The notes beneath the pieces were generated by a model. It was not told the DNA's origin, did not search any database, and worked only from the letters and a program-made list of their open reading frames with translations. A DNA stretch of 64,000 nucleotides, from the NCBI GenBank assembly GCA_937889015.1, contig CALARR010000070.1:18027-82026 (forward strand), read 5' to 3'. Of the stretch, positions 19,301-27,791 are shown in pieces. A program made the translations under genes and the position numbers. Source of the DNA: an uncultured Planctomycetales bacterium (GTDB taxonomy: Bacteria; Planctomycetota; Planctomycetia; Pirellulales; Thermoguttaceae). Each line of letters opens with the position of its first letter. The first letter of the stretch is position 1.

Positions 19301-22300
19301 GCCGCCACACTGCGTCGGCCCACGCCACCGCCGGAACCACCCATATGCACTGTATAGACGGCGATCCGCGGTGCGGTCTCGGCCGGTTCGCGCTTCATCA
19401 TTTGCTCCACGGCCGACTTGATGATCGCCTGGTCGCTGGGGCGCGCCAGGACAACCAGCTTGTTCGGATCGCTGCCCACGGTGAACTGCGCATCGGGGAA
19501 CGCGCCCTGCAACATCTTCATGGCGTTCAGGGCCGTGACGCCTTCCAAGGCATAGACGGCCGTGTCCATGGGCTCTTTCTGCGACATGGCGTCGATGGCC
19601 GTCTTGATCTCCGGATGCTCGGTCGGCCGCGCGAAGACCACGATGCTGTTGGGGGTCGCTCCCACGCCGAAGATCGCGCTGGGGAACATGCCCTTCAACG
19701 CCGTCGTCACGGTCCAGCCCGAGTTCTTCGCGCCCGAAGGCAGCGTATAGGCCACCGCGGTCCGGGCGGTTTCCGGCGGTTCCTTCTCCGACATCTGCCG
19801 CACGGCCACGGCAATCTGCTCGTGGTCGGCGGGCCGTGCAAAGGCGATCACCTTGCTCGGATCGGTGCCCGCCGAGAACTGCGCGTCGGGGAACATGGTC
19901 CTGAGAATGGTGATCGCGTTGGTTGCGTTGGACGACTCCAGGGTATACGTGACGACGTGCGGCGCCGTCTCGGGCGGCTCGGGTTTGTTCATTTCGTCGA
20001 TCGCCTTGCGGATCTCGGCCTGATCCGCCGGCCGAGCCCAGACAATCACCCGGTTCGGATCCGTCCCGACCGCAAGCTGCACTTGCGGGAACATGGTCTT
20101 TAGAACCGTGATCGCCGCCGCCGCTCCGCCACTGCTGGCCGCACGGCCCGTCTTGCCGGCGCCGGAGGTCCCGCGCTTCGGCTCGATCGTGTACATCGCC
20201 AGGGTATAGGCGCGTTCCGGAGCGTCCTTGCGAGCCATCTCGGCGATGGCCGCCTTGATCGCTTCCTGATCGTTGGGGCGAGCGTAGGCTACGACCTTCG
20301 TGGCATCTGTGCCGGCCGAGAACTGCGCGTCCGGGAACATCACCCGCAGGATCGGCAACGCCGCCACAGCACTCACCGTGTCCAGGTCGTACGTCACAAT
20401 CCGCCGAGCCGTCTCCACAGGCTCAGGCTTGTTCATTTCGGTGACCGCCTTGCTGATCTCGGCGTGGTCGGTCGGCCGAGCCCAAACGACCAGACGATTC
20501 GGGTCGCTGCCGATGGCGAATTGCGCTTGCGGGAACATGGTCCGCAAAACGGTCATCGCCGCCGCAGCCCCACCGCCGGACGAAGCTCGCCCGGCGCGCA
20601 AAACCACGCCAGCCGTAGACTCCACCGTGTAGATCGTGAGCGTGAAGGCGTTCTTCGACGTGTCCTTCTTCGACATCTCGCTCACCGCGCCGGCGATCGC
20701 CTTGTGATCGCTGGGACGGGCCAAGGCCACCACCTTGCTCGGGTCCGCTCCGGCCGAGAACTGCGCGTCCGGGAACATGACCTTCAGGATCGGCAAGGCC
20801 GCCACCGCCGTCACCGTCTGCAGGTCGTAGACCACCACGCGCGGCGCTGTCTCCGGCGGCTCCGGCTTAGACATCTCGGTCACCGCCTTGGCAATCTCCT
20901 TGTGGTCCGTCGGCCGGGCCCAGGCAATCAGCCGCGCCGGGTCGGCGCCCACGCTGAACTGCGACTGCGGGAACATCGTGCGCAACACGGGAATCAGCCC
21001 GGCTGCGCCCAACGTGGTGGTCGTCGCCTTGCCCTTGGGACCCGTCTGGCCCGGGGCGCTGGTCGTTTCCACCGTGTAGACCACCAGCGTGTAGGCCGTC
21101 TCCGCCGACTCTTCCTTCGACATCTGTTCCAGGGCCGTCTTGATCGACGCCTGGTCGTTCGGTCGGGCAAAGGCCACCACCTTGGCCGCATCGCTCCCCA
21201 CGCTGAACTGCGCGTCGGGGAACATCGTGCGCAGGATCGTCATCGCGTTGGCCGCCGTGCCCCGGGTCAGCGTGTAGACCTCCACACGCGGCGCTGTCTC
21301 CGGCGACTCCGGCTTCGACATCTCCGTCACTGCCTTAGCGATCTCCGTATGGTCGCTGGGACGCGCCCAGACCACCAGCCGGTTCGGGTCATTGCCCACC
21401 GCAAAGTTCGCCTGCGGGAACATCGTGCGCAGCACGGGGATCGCCGCGGCCGCGCCGGTTCCCCCGGCCCGAGCCCCACGACCGCCCTTGGCCGCCGACG
21501 CCCCCCCCACCGACTCCACCGTGTAGATCGTGAGCGTGAAGGCGTTCTTCGACGTGTCCTTCTTCGACATCTCGCTCACCGCGCCGGCGATCGCCTTGTG
21601 ATCGCTGGGACGGGCCAAGGCCACCACCTTGCTCGGGTCCGCTCCGGCCGAGAACTGCGCGTCCGGGAACATGACCTTCAGGATCGGCAAGGCCGCCACC
21701 GCCGTCACCGTCTGCAGGTCGTAGACCACCACGCGCGGCGCTGTCTCCGGCGGCTCCGGCTTAGACATCTCGGTCACCGCCTTGGCAATCTCCTTGTGGT
21801 CCGTCGGCCGGGCCCAGGCAATCAGCCGCGCCGGGTCGGCGCCCACGCTGAACTGCGACTGCGGGAACATCGTGCGCAACACGGGAATCAGCCCGGCTGC
21901 GCCCAACGTGGTGGTCGTCGCCTTGCCCTTGGGACCCGTCTGGCCCGGGGCGCTGGTCGTTTCCACCGTGTAGACCACCAGCGTGTAGGCCGTCTCCGCC
22001 GACTCTTCCTTCGACATCTGTTCCAGGGCCGTCTTGATCGACGCCTGGTCGTTCGGTCGGGCAAAGGCCACCACCTTGGCCGCATCGCTCCCCACGCTGA
22101 ACTGCGCGTCGGGGAACATCGTGCGCAGGATCGTCATCGCGTTGGCCGCCGTGCCCCGGGTCAGCGTGTAGACCTCCACACGCGGCGCTGTCTCCGGCGA
22201 CTCCGGCTTCGACATCTCCGTCAGGGCCTTCTGAATGTCGGCGTGATCGGCGGGCCGAGCCCAGGCGATGACTCGCCGTGGATCCGAGCCGACGGTGAAC

Positions 22301-25300
22301 TGTGCGTCGGGGAACATCCGTTGCAGGACCATCAGGGCCGGATTGCTGGCGGCGCCGCGTGCGCCGCCCCTGCCGCCCTTGGCCGCGGCACCAATTGCGG
22401 GCGCATCGACCGTATAGACCATCAGCGTGCGCGCGATGTCCGCCGGTTCCTTGGTGGCGATCTCGGCCAGCACGGCCTTGAGCGCTTCGTGGTCGGCGGG
22501 ACGCGCCCAAGCCACCATCTTGCTCATCTCGCTGCCATAGCTGAATTGCACGTTGGGGAACATGGGCCGCAGGGTGCTGATGGCCGACATGGCCGAACCC
22601 GATTCGAGCGTATAAACCACGATCGTGCGCGCGGTGTCGGGGCTGTCCTTCTGCCCCAACTGCTCCACGGCCGTCTTGATGCCCTCGTGATCCTCGGGCC
22701 GGGCGTAGGCCACTAGTTTGCTGGGCTCAGGCCCGACCGAAAACTGCGCTTCGGGGAAGATGTTGCGCAGGACCTGCATCGCGCTGGAGGCCGTGATCCC
22801 TTCCAGCGTGTAGACGAGCATCTTGGGCGCGATCTCCGGCGGCGGGGCCTTCGACATTTCCTCAATGGCCTTGCGGATTTCCGCCTGATCGGCAGGGCGA
22901 GCCCAGGCCAGCAACTGGCTAAGTTCGGTGCCGACCGCGAACTGGGCCCTGGGGAACATCGTCTTGAGCAGGGTGATCACGCCTGTCGCCGAGGGTGTCG
23001 GTGTTGCGGCTCTGCCCTTGGCCCCCTTGGGTGTCGGTGCGTTGGCGGCGGCCGTGGCGTCTACCGTGTACGCCACGAGAACGTACGCCGTTTCAGCGGA
23101 GTCGGGCTTGGCAATCTGATCGATTGCCGCCTTGATCTGTTTGTGCTCGGCAGGCCGAGCCATGGCCGCCAGCTTGGCCGGATCCGGGCCTGGCGAAAAC
23201 TGGGCCTCGGGGAACATCGTGCGCAGAATCTGCATGGCCGCAGCGGCGGTCACGTTGTCCACCGTGTAGATTTCCAGTCGCGGCGCGGTTTCCGGCGATT
23301 CCTTGCGCGTGAGTTCTTCGACCGCCTTCCCGATCGCCGGTTGATCGGCCGGTCGAGCCCAGGCCACCAAGCGCGTGGGATCGGCCCCCACCGTGAACTG
23401 CGCGTCGGGGAACATCGGCTTGAGGATCGGAATCACGGCGGCCGCGCCGCTGCCGCCACGCGCAGCGCCCTTGGCACCGCGAGCCCCGCGAACGTCGCTG
23501 CCCACGGCCTCGACCGTGTAGACCACGATCGTGCGTGCGGTCTCCGGCGGTTCCTTCTTGGCAATTTGCGCCAGCACGTTGCGGATGCTTTCGTGATCCT
23601 CGCCGCGCGCCCAGGCTACCAGCCTGGTGGGCTCGCTGCCGGAACTGAACGTGGCCACCGGGAACATCGGCCGCAGGACGGCCATCGCAGCCGAGGCCGT
23701 GCCCGATTCCAGCGTGTACACCACGACGCTGCGCGCCGCATCCTGCGACTCGGGCTGCCCCAGTTGTTCGGTCAAGGCCTGGATCGACTCGTGATCGGCC
23801 GGGCGCGCCAGAACGATGAGCTGATTCGGTTCGCTGCCCGTGGTGAGTTGCGCGTCCGGAACTAAGGACCGCACGATCGGCAGGGCCTTTACGGCCGTCG
23901 TGGCTTTCAGGACATAGGTCACCACGCGCGGAGCGTTCTCCGGCGGCTCGGGCTTGGACATCTCCGTGACCGCTTTGCCGATTTGCTGGTGATCGACGGG
24001 CCGGGCCCAGGCCAAGAGCTTGTTCGGTTCGGGACCCACGGCGAACTGCGCGCGCGGGAACATCTGCTTCAGCAGCGGAATGGCCGCGGCCGCCGAGGCC
24101 CCACCGCTTGCCGCCACGGGCTTGCCCTTGACGGGTTTGGCTGCCGCAACCGTCTTGCTCGCGCTTTCCAGCGTGTAGACCACCAGGCTGAACGCGCTGT
24201 CGGCCGGTTCGGGCTTGACGATCTGGTCGATAGCCGCCTTGATCTCCTTGTGCTCATTGGGCCGCGCCATCACGGCAATCTTGGTCAGATCCGGGCCGGC
24301 ATTGAACTGCGACTCGGGAAACATGGCGCGCAGGATGGGCATTGCCGTGGCCGCAGGAACCGTGTCCAAGGCATAGATGATCATCTGCGGAGCCAGTTCC
24401 TTGGGCTCGGGCTTGGTCATCTCGGCCAGGGCCTTCTTGATCTCTTCGTGATCGCTGGGCCGAGCCCAGGCAATCAAACGCTGCGGATCGGAACCGATCG
24501 TGAACTGGGCGTCGGGAAACATCGTGCGCAGGGTGGCCAGAATGCCGGTGGCCGGAACGACCTTGGTCGTTGCACCGGCCTTGGCCCCCTTGGCTCCCTT
24601 GGCGGGTTTGGCCGCGGCCACTTTGACCGCTTTGGCTTCCGCCCCGGCCGAAGCGCCCAAGTCGTAAACCACCACGGTTCGCGCGCGGTCCGGCGCTTCC
24701 TTGGTGCTCATCTTTTCGACTGTGGCGCGCGCCACCTCCTGATCGGCCTTCAGCGCCCATACCGCCACGGTGCCGACCTTGAGATTAGGCACCACGCGGG
24801 CCTTGGGAAGCAGGGTGCGGAGCATCGTGCCCACGGAACTCGTGTCCCCTTCTCCGACGGAATAGATCTCGATCTCCGGCCGTTCCGCCACGTCCGGCTC
24901 GGCCAGCTCCTTGACCATCGCGGCCACCGTCTCCTGGTCGCCGGGCCGGCCCCAGGCCAGCAGCGTGCCGGCCTTGGGGTCCAGTGAGAACCGCATGTCG
25001 GGCAGCAAGTCCTGGAGCATGCGGATCGTACTCTTAGGGTCGATCCCGCCAATGCTGTAGGCCTTGAAAACCTCCTGCGATTGACCTTCCACTGGCTGGT
25101 CGATCCGACCCAGTGCCTCCTTCACTGCGGCCTGGTCGTTGGCCGGGGCCCAGACCATCAGTCGTTTGTTCTTGAGATCCACCGTGATCTGCAGGCCCGG
25201 GAACATGTTCTTCATCATTCGCTGCAGCGCGGTCGGATCGGCCGTGTTGATGGCGTAGGTCATCAACTGGAACTTCTCCGCTTCCGGCGCCTCGCGCTGG

Positions 25301-27408
25301 AGTTGTTCCAGGGTGGCCTTGATCGTCTGGTGATCGCTGGGCAAGGCCAGGGCCACCAGGTCGCGCGTCTGGCTGTCGACGCTCAGGGTGGCGCCGGGAA
25401 CCAGCGTGCGCAGCAGGCTCATCGTCGACGCGGGATCTGCCGTCGTCAGCCGATAGGTCTGCACGGCGCGTGTCGTCTCCGGAGTCCCGCCGCCTCCCAG
25501 CTTGCGCATGGCTTCGGCCAGGCGTTGGTGTTCTTCGGGAAGGGCATAGGCCATCAGCTTGCCGGCCTTGGCGTCCACGGTCAGCTTGGCCTTGGGGGCC
25601 ACGTTCTGCAGGGCCGTGGTCACCTGGCTGGCGCTGATGTCGCCCAGAGGATAAACCTCGATCCGCGGCGCATTGTCGGCACTGGCTTGGCTCTCCATCT
25701 GCTCCAGCACGGCTTTGACCACGCCCTGCTGCGTGGGTCCGGCATACGCGCTGAGGTGGTTCGTGCGCGCATCCCCGACAAACGTGGCGCCCGGCAGCAG
25801 GGTGCGTAGCACTTGGGCGGCTGCCAGGGGGTCGGTGCTTCGCAGCGGATAGATCACCAGTTGCGGCGGTTCCATTGGTCCGCCCGGCCCCATCAGTCCG
25901 GCTGGGATCGACTGGATTACGGACTGGATGGCCTGCATCACGCCGGCCGTGTCGGTGACCATGATCTGGCCCGTGGCCGGCAGTTGTATGACCTTGCCAT
26001 AGGGGCCCAGCAGGGGCTTGATCTCCGCAGAGACATCATTGGTGCTACGGCCTTCCAGTGGAAAGAAGACCTTGACGAATTCAAACCGCCCATGCTTGCT
26101 CAAGTCTTCCAACGAGACACGCGGAATGAGGTTGTCCGGAATCCCGTCATGGATGTTCACCACCAGCAGCATCTGCTCGTGGCGAATCAGTACATAACCC
26201 TTGGTGATCAACACGCCGTTGAGAAGATCGATCGCCTCGGCCGGCGAATAGTCGCGCGTATCCGTGTAGTTGAACGTGCCTGGTGGCGGCGCATCCAGCA
26301 CCAATGACAGATTGGCCTGTCGCGCAAACCACTCCAGCACGTCGATCCAACGCTGGAAGCGGAAGTTGAAACGCAGGCGTGCCTCGCCGCCGGAACGGGA
26401 TTCGCCGCCAGAACGGGACTCGGCGACCGGCCGCGTCTCTGAGCCGCGTCCTTCGGGCGTGGCCTTGCGCGTCAGTTCGGCACGCTGCTCCTGGGTCAGA
26501 ACCTCGGCGAACTTGACCTCGAATTCGCGATAGATCTTCATCCGCTCGGGTTGCGGCACTTTGGCCATGGCCTGCGCGCGCTCCGTCACCAAGGCCGTAA
26601 CCTGGGACCGCTGTTCATCGGTCAGCTTGAGCCGTTCGGCAATCGTGGAGTGGGCGATCTTGGCCAGCGTGAAATCGCGCGGCAGGGCATCCACCACCGC
26701 CTGAGCGGAAATCTCGGCGGGCGCAGCCGGCGCGGCATCGCTTGGGGACGCCGCCGTGGCCGGCGCGGCGTCGGGTGCGGGACTGGCGGCCGGGGCGCCG
26801 GCACTCGACGGAGGACCCGCGGCAGGAGCGCCATCGGGTGACTTGCCGGATTCAGCTTCCGGCTTGGCTGTCGCGCCGGGTTCGTCCGGCTTTTCTTCCT
26901 CTTTGCCCGGCTCCGGCTTGGCGGCGTCCGGAGCCGCGGTCGCGGCTGGGGTGGCGGCGGGACCGGTTGCCGTGGCGGGCTTGGCGGCCGGTTCCGCCGC
27001 GGCGGCCGTCGGCTTACCCGGCGCAGAAGCGGCGACCGGCTTCGCAACCTGGGTCGTATTGCCCGGCATCACGGCCGGTCCGATCGGTTTGCCCCCCAAT
27101 GGCGAATAGGTTCCCTGCAGGGATCGCAGTTGCGGACTGAGGTTTGCGGCCGGGTCGCGCGTTGTGCGATTGGACTTCTCCACGACACTCGCCTTGGGCG
27201 CGGCGACAGGCGTCTTGGTCTTCTCCGTCCGGGCGGCGGCCGTCTTGCGAGCCGCTTCCAGAGCCGCGGCGCGCCGCTTGGCCCGATCAGCATCGTCGGC
27301 GCCTCGCAACACCTGGGCAGTCAGAATGGCGCATCCCAATGCCGAGAGAATCAGACAGCTACGAAATGAGGAGCGCGGCACAGCCAGGACTCCGAGAGGT
27401 GTGAACAT
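16369..27408 (-). CDS. Giant exported protein with ~37 tandem secretin-N-like domains and no barrel
   Basis: 3679 residues. A signal peptide with the core SCLILSALGCAILTAQVL comes first, then a basic/Ala-Pro-rich stretch to about 235. Next is a helical LTxxQ-like segment (KLTDEQRSQVTALV, about 260-315), then an STN/N0-like domain (about 345-415). A run of about 37 repeats of ~75 residues follows (about 430-3150), with the consensus ILRTMFPDAQFSVGSDP, then LVAWARPxDHxxI, then MSKPEPPETA. A Pro/Ala linker (about 3190-3440) precedes two more NolW-like modules. In secretins these N-domains stack as periplasmic rings; here no barrel follows, so this cannot be a normal secretin. Alternate repeats carry a Lys/Gly/Ala-rich loop, giving a two-repeat period. 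A GTG at 27381 with CGGAG upstream is an equally good start. A structural, ring-stacking or ruler role is inference. Confidence 0.85.
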   Translation of the reverse strand: MFTPLGVLAVPRSSFRSCLILSALGCAILTAQVLRGADDADRAKRRAAALEAARKTAAARTEKTKTPVAAPKASVVEKSNRTTRDPAANLSPQLRSLQGTYSPLGGKPIGPAVMPGNTTQVAKPVAASAPGKPTAAAAEPAAKPATATGPAATPAATAAPDAAKPEPGKEEEKPDEPGATAKPEAESGKSPDGAPAAGPPSSAGAPAASPAPDAAPATAASPSDAAPAAPAEISAQAVVDALPRDFTLAKIAHSTIAERLKLTDEQRSQVTALVTERAQAMAKVPQPERMKIYREFEVKFAEVLTQEQRAELTRKATPEGRGSETRPVAESRSGGESRSGGEARLRFNFRFQRWIDVLEWFARQANLSLVLDAPPPGTFNYTDTRDYSPAEAIDLLNGVLITKGYVLIRHEQMLLVVNIHDGIPDNLIPRVSLEDLSKHGRFEFVKVFFPLEGRSTNDVSAEIKPLLGPYGKVIQLPATGQIMVTDTAGVMQAIQSVIQSIPAGLMGPGGPMEPPQLVIYPLRSTDPLAAAQVLRTLLPGATFVGDARTNHLSAYAGPTQQGVVKAVLEQMESQASADNAPRIEVYPLGDISASQVTTALQNVAPKAKLTVDAKAGKLMAYALPEEHQRLAEAMRKLGGGGTPETTRAVQTYRLTTADPASTMSLLRTLVPGATLSVDSQTRDLVALALPSDHQTIKATLEQLQREAPEAEKFQLMTYAINTADPTALQRMMKNMFPGLQITVDLKNKRLMVWAPANDQAAVKEALGRIDQPVEGQSQEVFKAYSIGGIDPKSTIRMLQDLLPDMRFSLDPKAGTLLAWGRPGDQETVAAMVKELAEPDVAERPEIEIYSVGEGDTSSVGTMLRTLLPKARVVPNLKVGTVAVWALKADQEVARATVEKMSTKEAPDRARTVVVYDLGASAGAEAKAVKVAAAKPAKGAKGAKAGATTKVVPATGILATLRTMFPDAQFTIGSDPQRLIAWARPSDHEEIKKALAEMTKPEPKELAPQMIIYALDTVPAATAMPILRAMFPESQFNAGPDLTKIAVMARPNEHKEIKAAIDQIVKPEPADSAFSLVVYTLESASKTVAAAKPVKGKPVAASGGASAAAAIPLLKQMFPRAQFAVGPEPNKLLAWARPVDHQQIGKAVTEMSKPEPPENAPRVVTYVLKATTAVKALPIVRSLVPDAQLTTGSEPNQLIVLARPADHESIQALTEQLGQPESQDAARSVVVYTLESGTASAAMAVLRPMFPVATFSSGSEPTRLVAWARGEDHESIRNVLAQIAKKEPPETARTIVVYTVEAVGSDVRGARGAKGAARGGSGAAAVIPILKPMFPDAQFTVGADPTRLVAWARPADQPAIGKAVEELTRKESPETAPRLEIYTVDNVTAAAAMQILRTMFPEAQFSPGPDPAKLAAMARPAEHKQIKAAIDQIAKPDSAETAYVLVAYTVDATAAANAPTPKGAKGRAATPTPSATGVITLLKTMFPRAQFAVGTELSQLLAWARPADQAEIRKAIEEMSKAPPPEIAPKMLVYTLEGITASSAMQVLRNIFPEAQFSVGPEPSKLVAYARPEDHEGIKTAVEQLGQKDSPDTARTIVVYTLESGSAMSAISTLRPMFPNVQFSYGSEMSKMVAWARPADHEALKAVLAEIATKEPADIARTLMVYTVDAPAIGAAAKGGRGGARGAASNPALMVLQRMFPDAQFTVGSDPRRVIAWARPADHADIQKALTEMSKPESPETAPRVEVYTLTRGTAANAMTILRTMFPDAQFSVGSDAAKVVAFARPNDQASIKTALEQMSKEESAETAYTLVVYTVETTSAPGQTGPKGKATTTTLGAAGLIPVLRTMFPQSQFSVGADPARLIAWARPTDHKEIAKAVTEMSKPEPPETAPRVVVYDLQTVTAVAALPILKVMFPDAQFSAGADPSKVVALARPSDHKAIAGAVSEMSKKDTSKNAFTLTIYTVESVGGASAAKGGRGARAGGTGAAAAIPVLRTMFPQANFAVGNDPNRLVVWARPSDHTEIAKAVTEMSKPESPETAPRVEVYTLTRGTAANAMTILRTMFPDAQFSVGSDAAKVVAFARPNDQASIKTALEQMSKEESAETAYTLVVYTVETTSAPGQTGPKGKATTTTLGAAGLIPVLRTMFPQSQFSVGADPARLIAWARPTDHKEIAKAVTEMSKPEPPETAPRVVVYDLQTVTAVAALPILKVMFPDAQFSAGADPSKVVALARPSDHKAIAGAVSEMSKKDTSKNAFTLTIYTVESTAGVVLRAGRASSGGGAAAAMTVLRTMFPQAQFAIGSDPNRLVVWARPTDHAEISKAVTEMNKPEPVETARRIVTYDLDTVSAVAALPILRVMFPDAQFSAGTDATKVVAYARPNDQEAIKAAIAEMARKDAPERAYTLAMYTIEPKRGTSGAGKTGRAASSGGAAAAITVLKTMFPQVQLAVGTDPNRVIVWARPADQAEIRKAIDEMNKPEPPETAPHVVTYTLESSNATNAITILRTMFPDAQFSAGTDPSKVIAFARPADHEQIAVAVRQMSEKEPPETARTAVAYTLPSGAKNSGWTVTTALKGMFPSAIFGVGATPNSIVVFARPTEHPEIKTAIDAMSQKEPMDTAVYALEGVTALNAMKMLQGAFPDAQFTVGSDPNKLVVLARPSDQAIIKSAVEQMMKREPAETAPRIAVYTVHMGGSGGGVGRRSVAALRGAAGAIPALKTMFPDAQFSVGSDPSRLVVWARPYDQAQIEKAVAEMGKPEPPETAPRAAVYDVRSIAQPTAIQILQTAFPDAQFAAGSDPNKIVAWARPDDQEQIKRAIAQFEAEGLPGSDRTLSVYPMRREDAGSLTQMLDPLLKKNVYLVTDAARNRLLVWADAKHQATMKQIVEQFSKEVAGVQEPVSRVYRFQLADPRAAQTALAALVPAASIALDATNRSLVVTAMPDDHLKIEATVREMDRSDVGEAPRLEVHRIASADGLSLLRILTALYRTRSDVQVSLDEKNNAIVAVAPPSQHEIIRQLVQQADQGGLADADAMLDMYSLKNVDSTAVMSVLNTVFQRQNAKVQLSIEPRTNQLVAIARPEQHALIRATLERMRGDEQELEIFQLESTDVSTAQMAINRLFAENGMIGLANAPQVDVDVVGQQLFVRATAEQMAQVRDLLIRLGESSLAETHGDTRRTRTIPFQGNPLSALEEIQKVWPQVRPNQIKIINATKAAPDQQAPLPSPKPEAETPMPLDMAPQTPSPKAIPLAPVVAPTPDAAPTPPSASPAAVPQPPAAQQPAVPAPQSETTKPVEAAKPDEPAKPAETPKTESQPAGKTTGAPAKNPFVFAAMQVEPPAAPLPSEPLPPGEPPKVEPGMEHPAASVPSGLQPAGEPASAPADAAPTQPHLPAGLQARPARPPVSASALTKQRSASRSAEKKAALRQSVTGAPIEVIINEDSITISSDDLRALDQFESLLRAAQQHGGMAGRNMHVFILQNARASNVASMLSQLYRTTPSGRRGGTAASTILVIPDDRLNALVVYTNRADRQTVENLVRMLDSPEVGLVNASRVRMIPVKNTDAASIEGILRNVFKTHVDNFGVEPVTNSVVVMAPAKVSDEVARVVKTLDEAVGNDPSRKLRLVPLQKTNAPRVQDALNTILKTTTTRRSGTAVSGSSTRSSSAWGVQTAPSSTTGTRSGSTTGH
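20618..21329 (-). repeat. 712-bp direct duplication, copy A, within the giant gene
   Basis: It matches 21512-22223 at an offset of 894 bases. By eye I found no difference across the block; identity stops abruptly at both ends. It encodes nearly three full secretin-N repeats plus flanks. Confidence 0.85.
21512..22223 (-). repeat. 712-bp direct duplication, copy B, within the giant gene
   Basis: Partner of 20618-21329. The two are separated by 182 unique bases (21330-21511). The 894-base period equals 298 codons, four repeats, so the frame and repeat phase are preserved. Confidence 0.85.
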
Positions 27409-27441
27409 TCGGAAGGCGGGATTAAGGTCTCTACAAGTATC

Positions 27442-27470
27442 AGGATAAGTAGGCTAGCCAAAACAGTAAA
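27442..27470 (-). promoter_or_regulatory. Possible sigma70-like promoter for the giant gene
   Basis: On the minus strand TTTACT (27465-27470), 17-base spacer, TATCCT (27442-27447), about 35 bases before the ATG at 27408. The boxes match only moderately. Confidence 0.4.
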
Positions 27471-27791
27471 GCTTTTTCAGCCCGCCTTTTACGTTTCCGA
27501 CGACTAGAGACTCGCTATACCCCCTAAAGCCACACTTCGTTCGGTCCCAACTACCCCTTGTGAGCGTTAAAACAAACAATGAAACCACCCTGGCGAGTGT
27601 ACGTTGTTGGCACTGCCCGCAAAGCCTGAATCGTACCGCTAAACCACTCTTTATGGTGGTGACGAGTCAGGACCGAGACCGGGAGTGTGTCGCGGCTGAC
27701 GAATACGCGTCGCAGGCAGGTGTCGCGTGCTCGGCGCGTGGTGCGACGGTTTGCCCTCCGAAACGGGCACTCGGGAGACTCGCGCTGCGAG
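27471..27791. other. Intergenic, no gene seen
   Basis: Between the end of the Gfo/Idh operon and the giant gene's promoter. No convincing coding frame. A weak minus-strand hairpin (ACCAC/GTGGT with an 8-base loop, followed by TT) near 27644-27662 could end the operon. Confidence 0.4.

Noticed and set aside
20464..22716. 750-codon plus-strand open frame inside the giant gene
   Set aside because: Its His/Arg-rich repeats are the complement of the secretin-N modules; its duplicated segments follow the 894-base DNA duplication, not selection.
16369..27408. Reading the secretin-repeat array as a CRISPR or non-coding tandem repeat
   Set aside because: The period is long (~225 bases), copies diverge at DNA level while keeping protein motifs, and the frame is open throughout.
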